Position numbers and translations under genes: made by a program. Under the pieces are notes generated by a model. The model did no database searches, was not told where the DNA came from, and saw only the letters and a list, made by a program, of their open reading frames with translations. From CAZSDU01 sp963662525 (GTDB lineage Bacteria; Bacteroidota; Bacteroidia; Bacteroidales; FEN-979): a DNA stretch of 64,000 bases. Position 1 is the first letter of the stretch. Each line of letters opens with the position of its first letter. This document shows, in pieces, positions 63,085 to 64,000 of the stretch. The stretch is from NCBI GenBank assembly GCA_963662525.1, contig OY759717.1, positions 744,001-808,000 on the forward strand. The letters are read 5' to 3'.

Positions 63085-63714
63085 AAATGAAGAATTAGAA
63101 GTAGGAATAGTAGAAAATTTGAAGCCTTGTTTCAGGAAGGTTTCAAGAAATCGGGGCAAGGCATATATCACCTTTTCAGCAGCTTTAACACTGTCGTGAA
63201 ACACGACAACTGAACCAGGACCTGCATTTTCAACCGCATATTTTAAACAAGTTTCAGGAGAAATTTGATGGTCGAAGTCGTAGGTAAGCACCGACCAGAG
63301 TATAAACCTGAAATGTTTCCGTAACAGGAAGTACTGTGAAGGAGTAAACCTGCCATAAGGAGGACGGAATAAGCTTGTTTTTACCAACTCTTCACACCGG
63401 AATACATCCTCTGCATAAGAAGCCGGTGATGTATGCCATCCGTTCAGGTGATGAAAAGTATGATTGCCCAGGGTATGACCAGTTGTAATAAGCTGATTGA
63501 AAACATCAGGATGTTTCCTGACATTATCACCCACGACAAAGAACGTTGCCCGGACATTAAATTCCTCCAGAATTTTCAGTATCCCCGGTGTGACCTCCGG
63601 AATTGGACCATCATCAAAAGTAAGGTAAAGCACTTTATCCCTGGCAGGTATCTCACACAATAGGTATTGAGGACTGAGCAACCGAAAAAAAAAGGGTGGA
63701 TGAACGGCTCTCAT
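63079..63714 (-). CDS. Polysaccharide deacetylase family protein (CE4)
   Basis: A 211-residue NodB-homology protein without a clear signal peptide. Motif 1 is LTFDDGP, motif 2 is GNHTFHH (metal-binding H-x3-H), motif 3 is RPPYGR, and SVVVFHDS closes the site. All residues needed for a metal-dependent deacetylase are present. The substrate could be peptidoglycan or another N-acetylated glycan. A short hydrophobic N-terminus (PPFFFRLLSPQYLLCEI) may lie against the membrane. It is unrelated in arrangement to the T9SS deacetylase at 3682-5058. Confidence 0.9.
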   Translation of the reverse strand: MRAVHPPFFFRLLSPQYLLCEIPARDKVLYLTFDDGPIPEVTPGILKILEEFNVRATFFVVGDNVRKHPDVFNQLITTGHTLGNHTFHHLNGWHTSPASYAEDVFRCEELVKTSLFRPPYGRFTPSQYFLLRKHFRFILWSVLTYDFDHQISPETCLKYAVENAGPGSVVVFHDSVKAAEKVIYALPRFLETFLKQGFKFSTIPTSNSSFL

Positions 63715-63718
63715 CCTG

Positions 63719-64000
63719 TTATTTTTGATAGACTTTTTCGATATAAAGATTGTAATATTTCTCCAGGTCGGATTGAGCAGCTTTTGACAATTTTTCCTGA
63801 CCAGCTTCCTTTGTAATCAAACTTATGCGCTGAAGTGCAAAAAGAGATTGCTGGATATTTATATCTATTCCCTTCAGATCCTTATCAGGGAAAGAGAAGT
63901 AATATTCCAGCTCATCTCTGGCTGAATTGCTTAGTTTTTCAGCAATCAGGTTTGCCTTGGCAGTTTCCCCGGCTTTATAGTATGCATCTGCGATCGGTAC
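63719..64000 (-). CDS. C-terminal part of a large protein, probably DUF2723 family (runs off window)
   Basis: The minus strand is open from the window edge to a TAA at 63719-63721, giving 94 residues. The frame begins VPIADAYYKAGETAKANLIA and ends NLYIEKVYQK. It is helical, with a TPR-like look. My recollection is that DUF2723 (PMT-like membrane glycosyltransferase) proteins of Bacteroidota end in this way (ADAYYxxGExxKA ... YYxSL). The membrane part would lie outside the window, so this is a tentative call. It ends 5 bases before the deacetylase start on the same strand, which suggests an operon. Confidence 0.5.
   Translation of the reverse strand, partial: VPIADAYYKAGETAKANLIAEKLSNSARDELEYYFSFPDKDLKGIDINIQQSLFALQRISLITKEAGQEKLSKAAQSDLEKYYNLYIEKVYQK

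Overview
This window comes from a Bacteroidota chromosome, most likely a Bacteroidales-like or related environmental lineage. Five proteins end in a type IX secretion (T9SS) sorting domain. Menaquinone genes are of the futalosine type. Several genes are preceded by the Bacteroidota-type -7 box (TAnnTTTG). LptD/LptF-type envelope genes, a long urocanate hydratase and ECF sigma factors fit the same phylum. I saw no rRNA, tRNA, CRISPR array, insertion sequence or prophage. No gene-free stretch exceeds about 250 bases.

Layout. 1-6.1 kb: the start of an MFS transporter (minus strand), then a plus-strand run mqnB-mqnD-PLP decarboxylase-secreted polysaccharide deacetylase, then hldD with its own promoter. 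6.3-24.6 kb: four consecutive secreted, repeat-built surface proteins (2888, 808, 945 and 1273 aa) that share Fn3-like and PKD-like modules and a T9SS tail. The second and third share about 1 kb of almost identical DNA, terminators included. 24.6-27.5 kb: a metalloprotease/propeller/beta-barrel fusion. 27.6-33.1 kb: exonuclease III, a ClC-family protein lacking the exchanger glutamates, and an M16 peptidase. 33.3-38.5 kb: a small membrane protein, a transglutaminase-like protein, and an archaeal-type gatE-gatD pair. 38.6-45.1 kb: envelope biogenesis (OstA-like, MCE, AmiC-type amidase, LptD). 45.1-48.2 kb: RidA and an ECF sigma / membrane anti-sigma-like / CHAT-protease operon. 48.4-55.3 kb: prolyl oligopeptidase, a lipoprotein, and GT2-sigma-hutU. 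55.4-64 kb: tgt-lptF/G, cytochrome c peroxidase-ispE, ung, a 41-aa lipoprotein, an outer-membrane protein, birA, radC, a second deacetylase and the tail of a probable DUF2723 protein.

Genes work together mainly in building the envelope (heptose precursor HldD, LPS transport OstA/LptD/LptFG, MCE lipid transport, amidase) and in decorating the surface through T9SS. The items most worth a second look are the sigma/anti-sigma/CHAT operon, the archaeal-type GatDE, the protease-barrel fusion, the mosaic adhesin array, and an octamer repeat family that supplies stop codons to genes and also sits inside a coding region.
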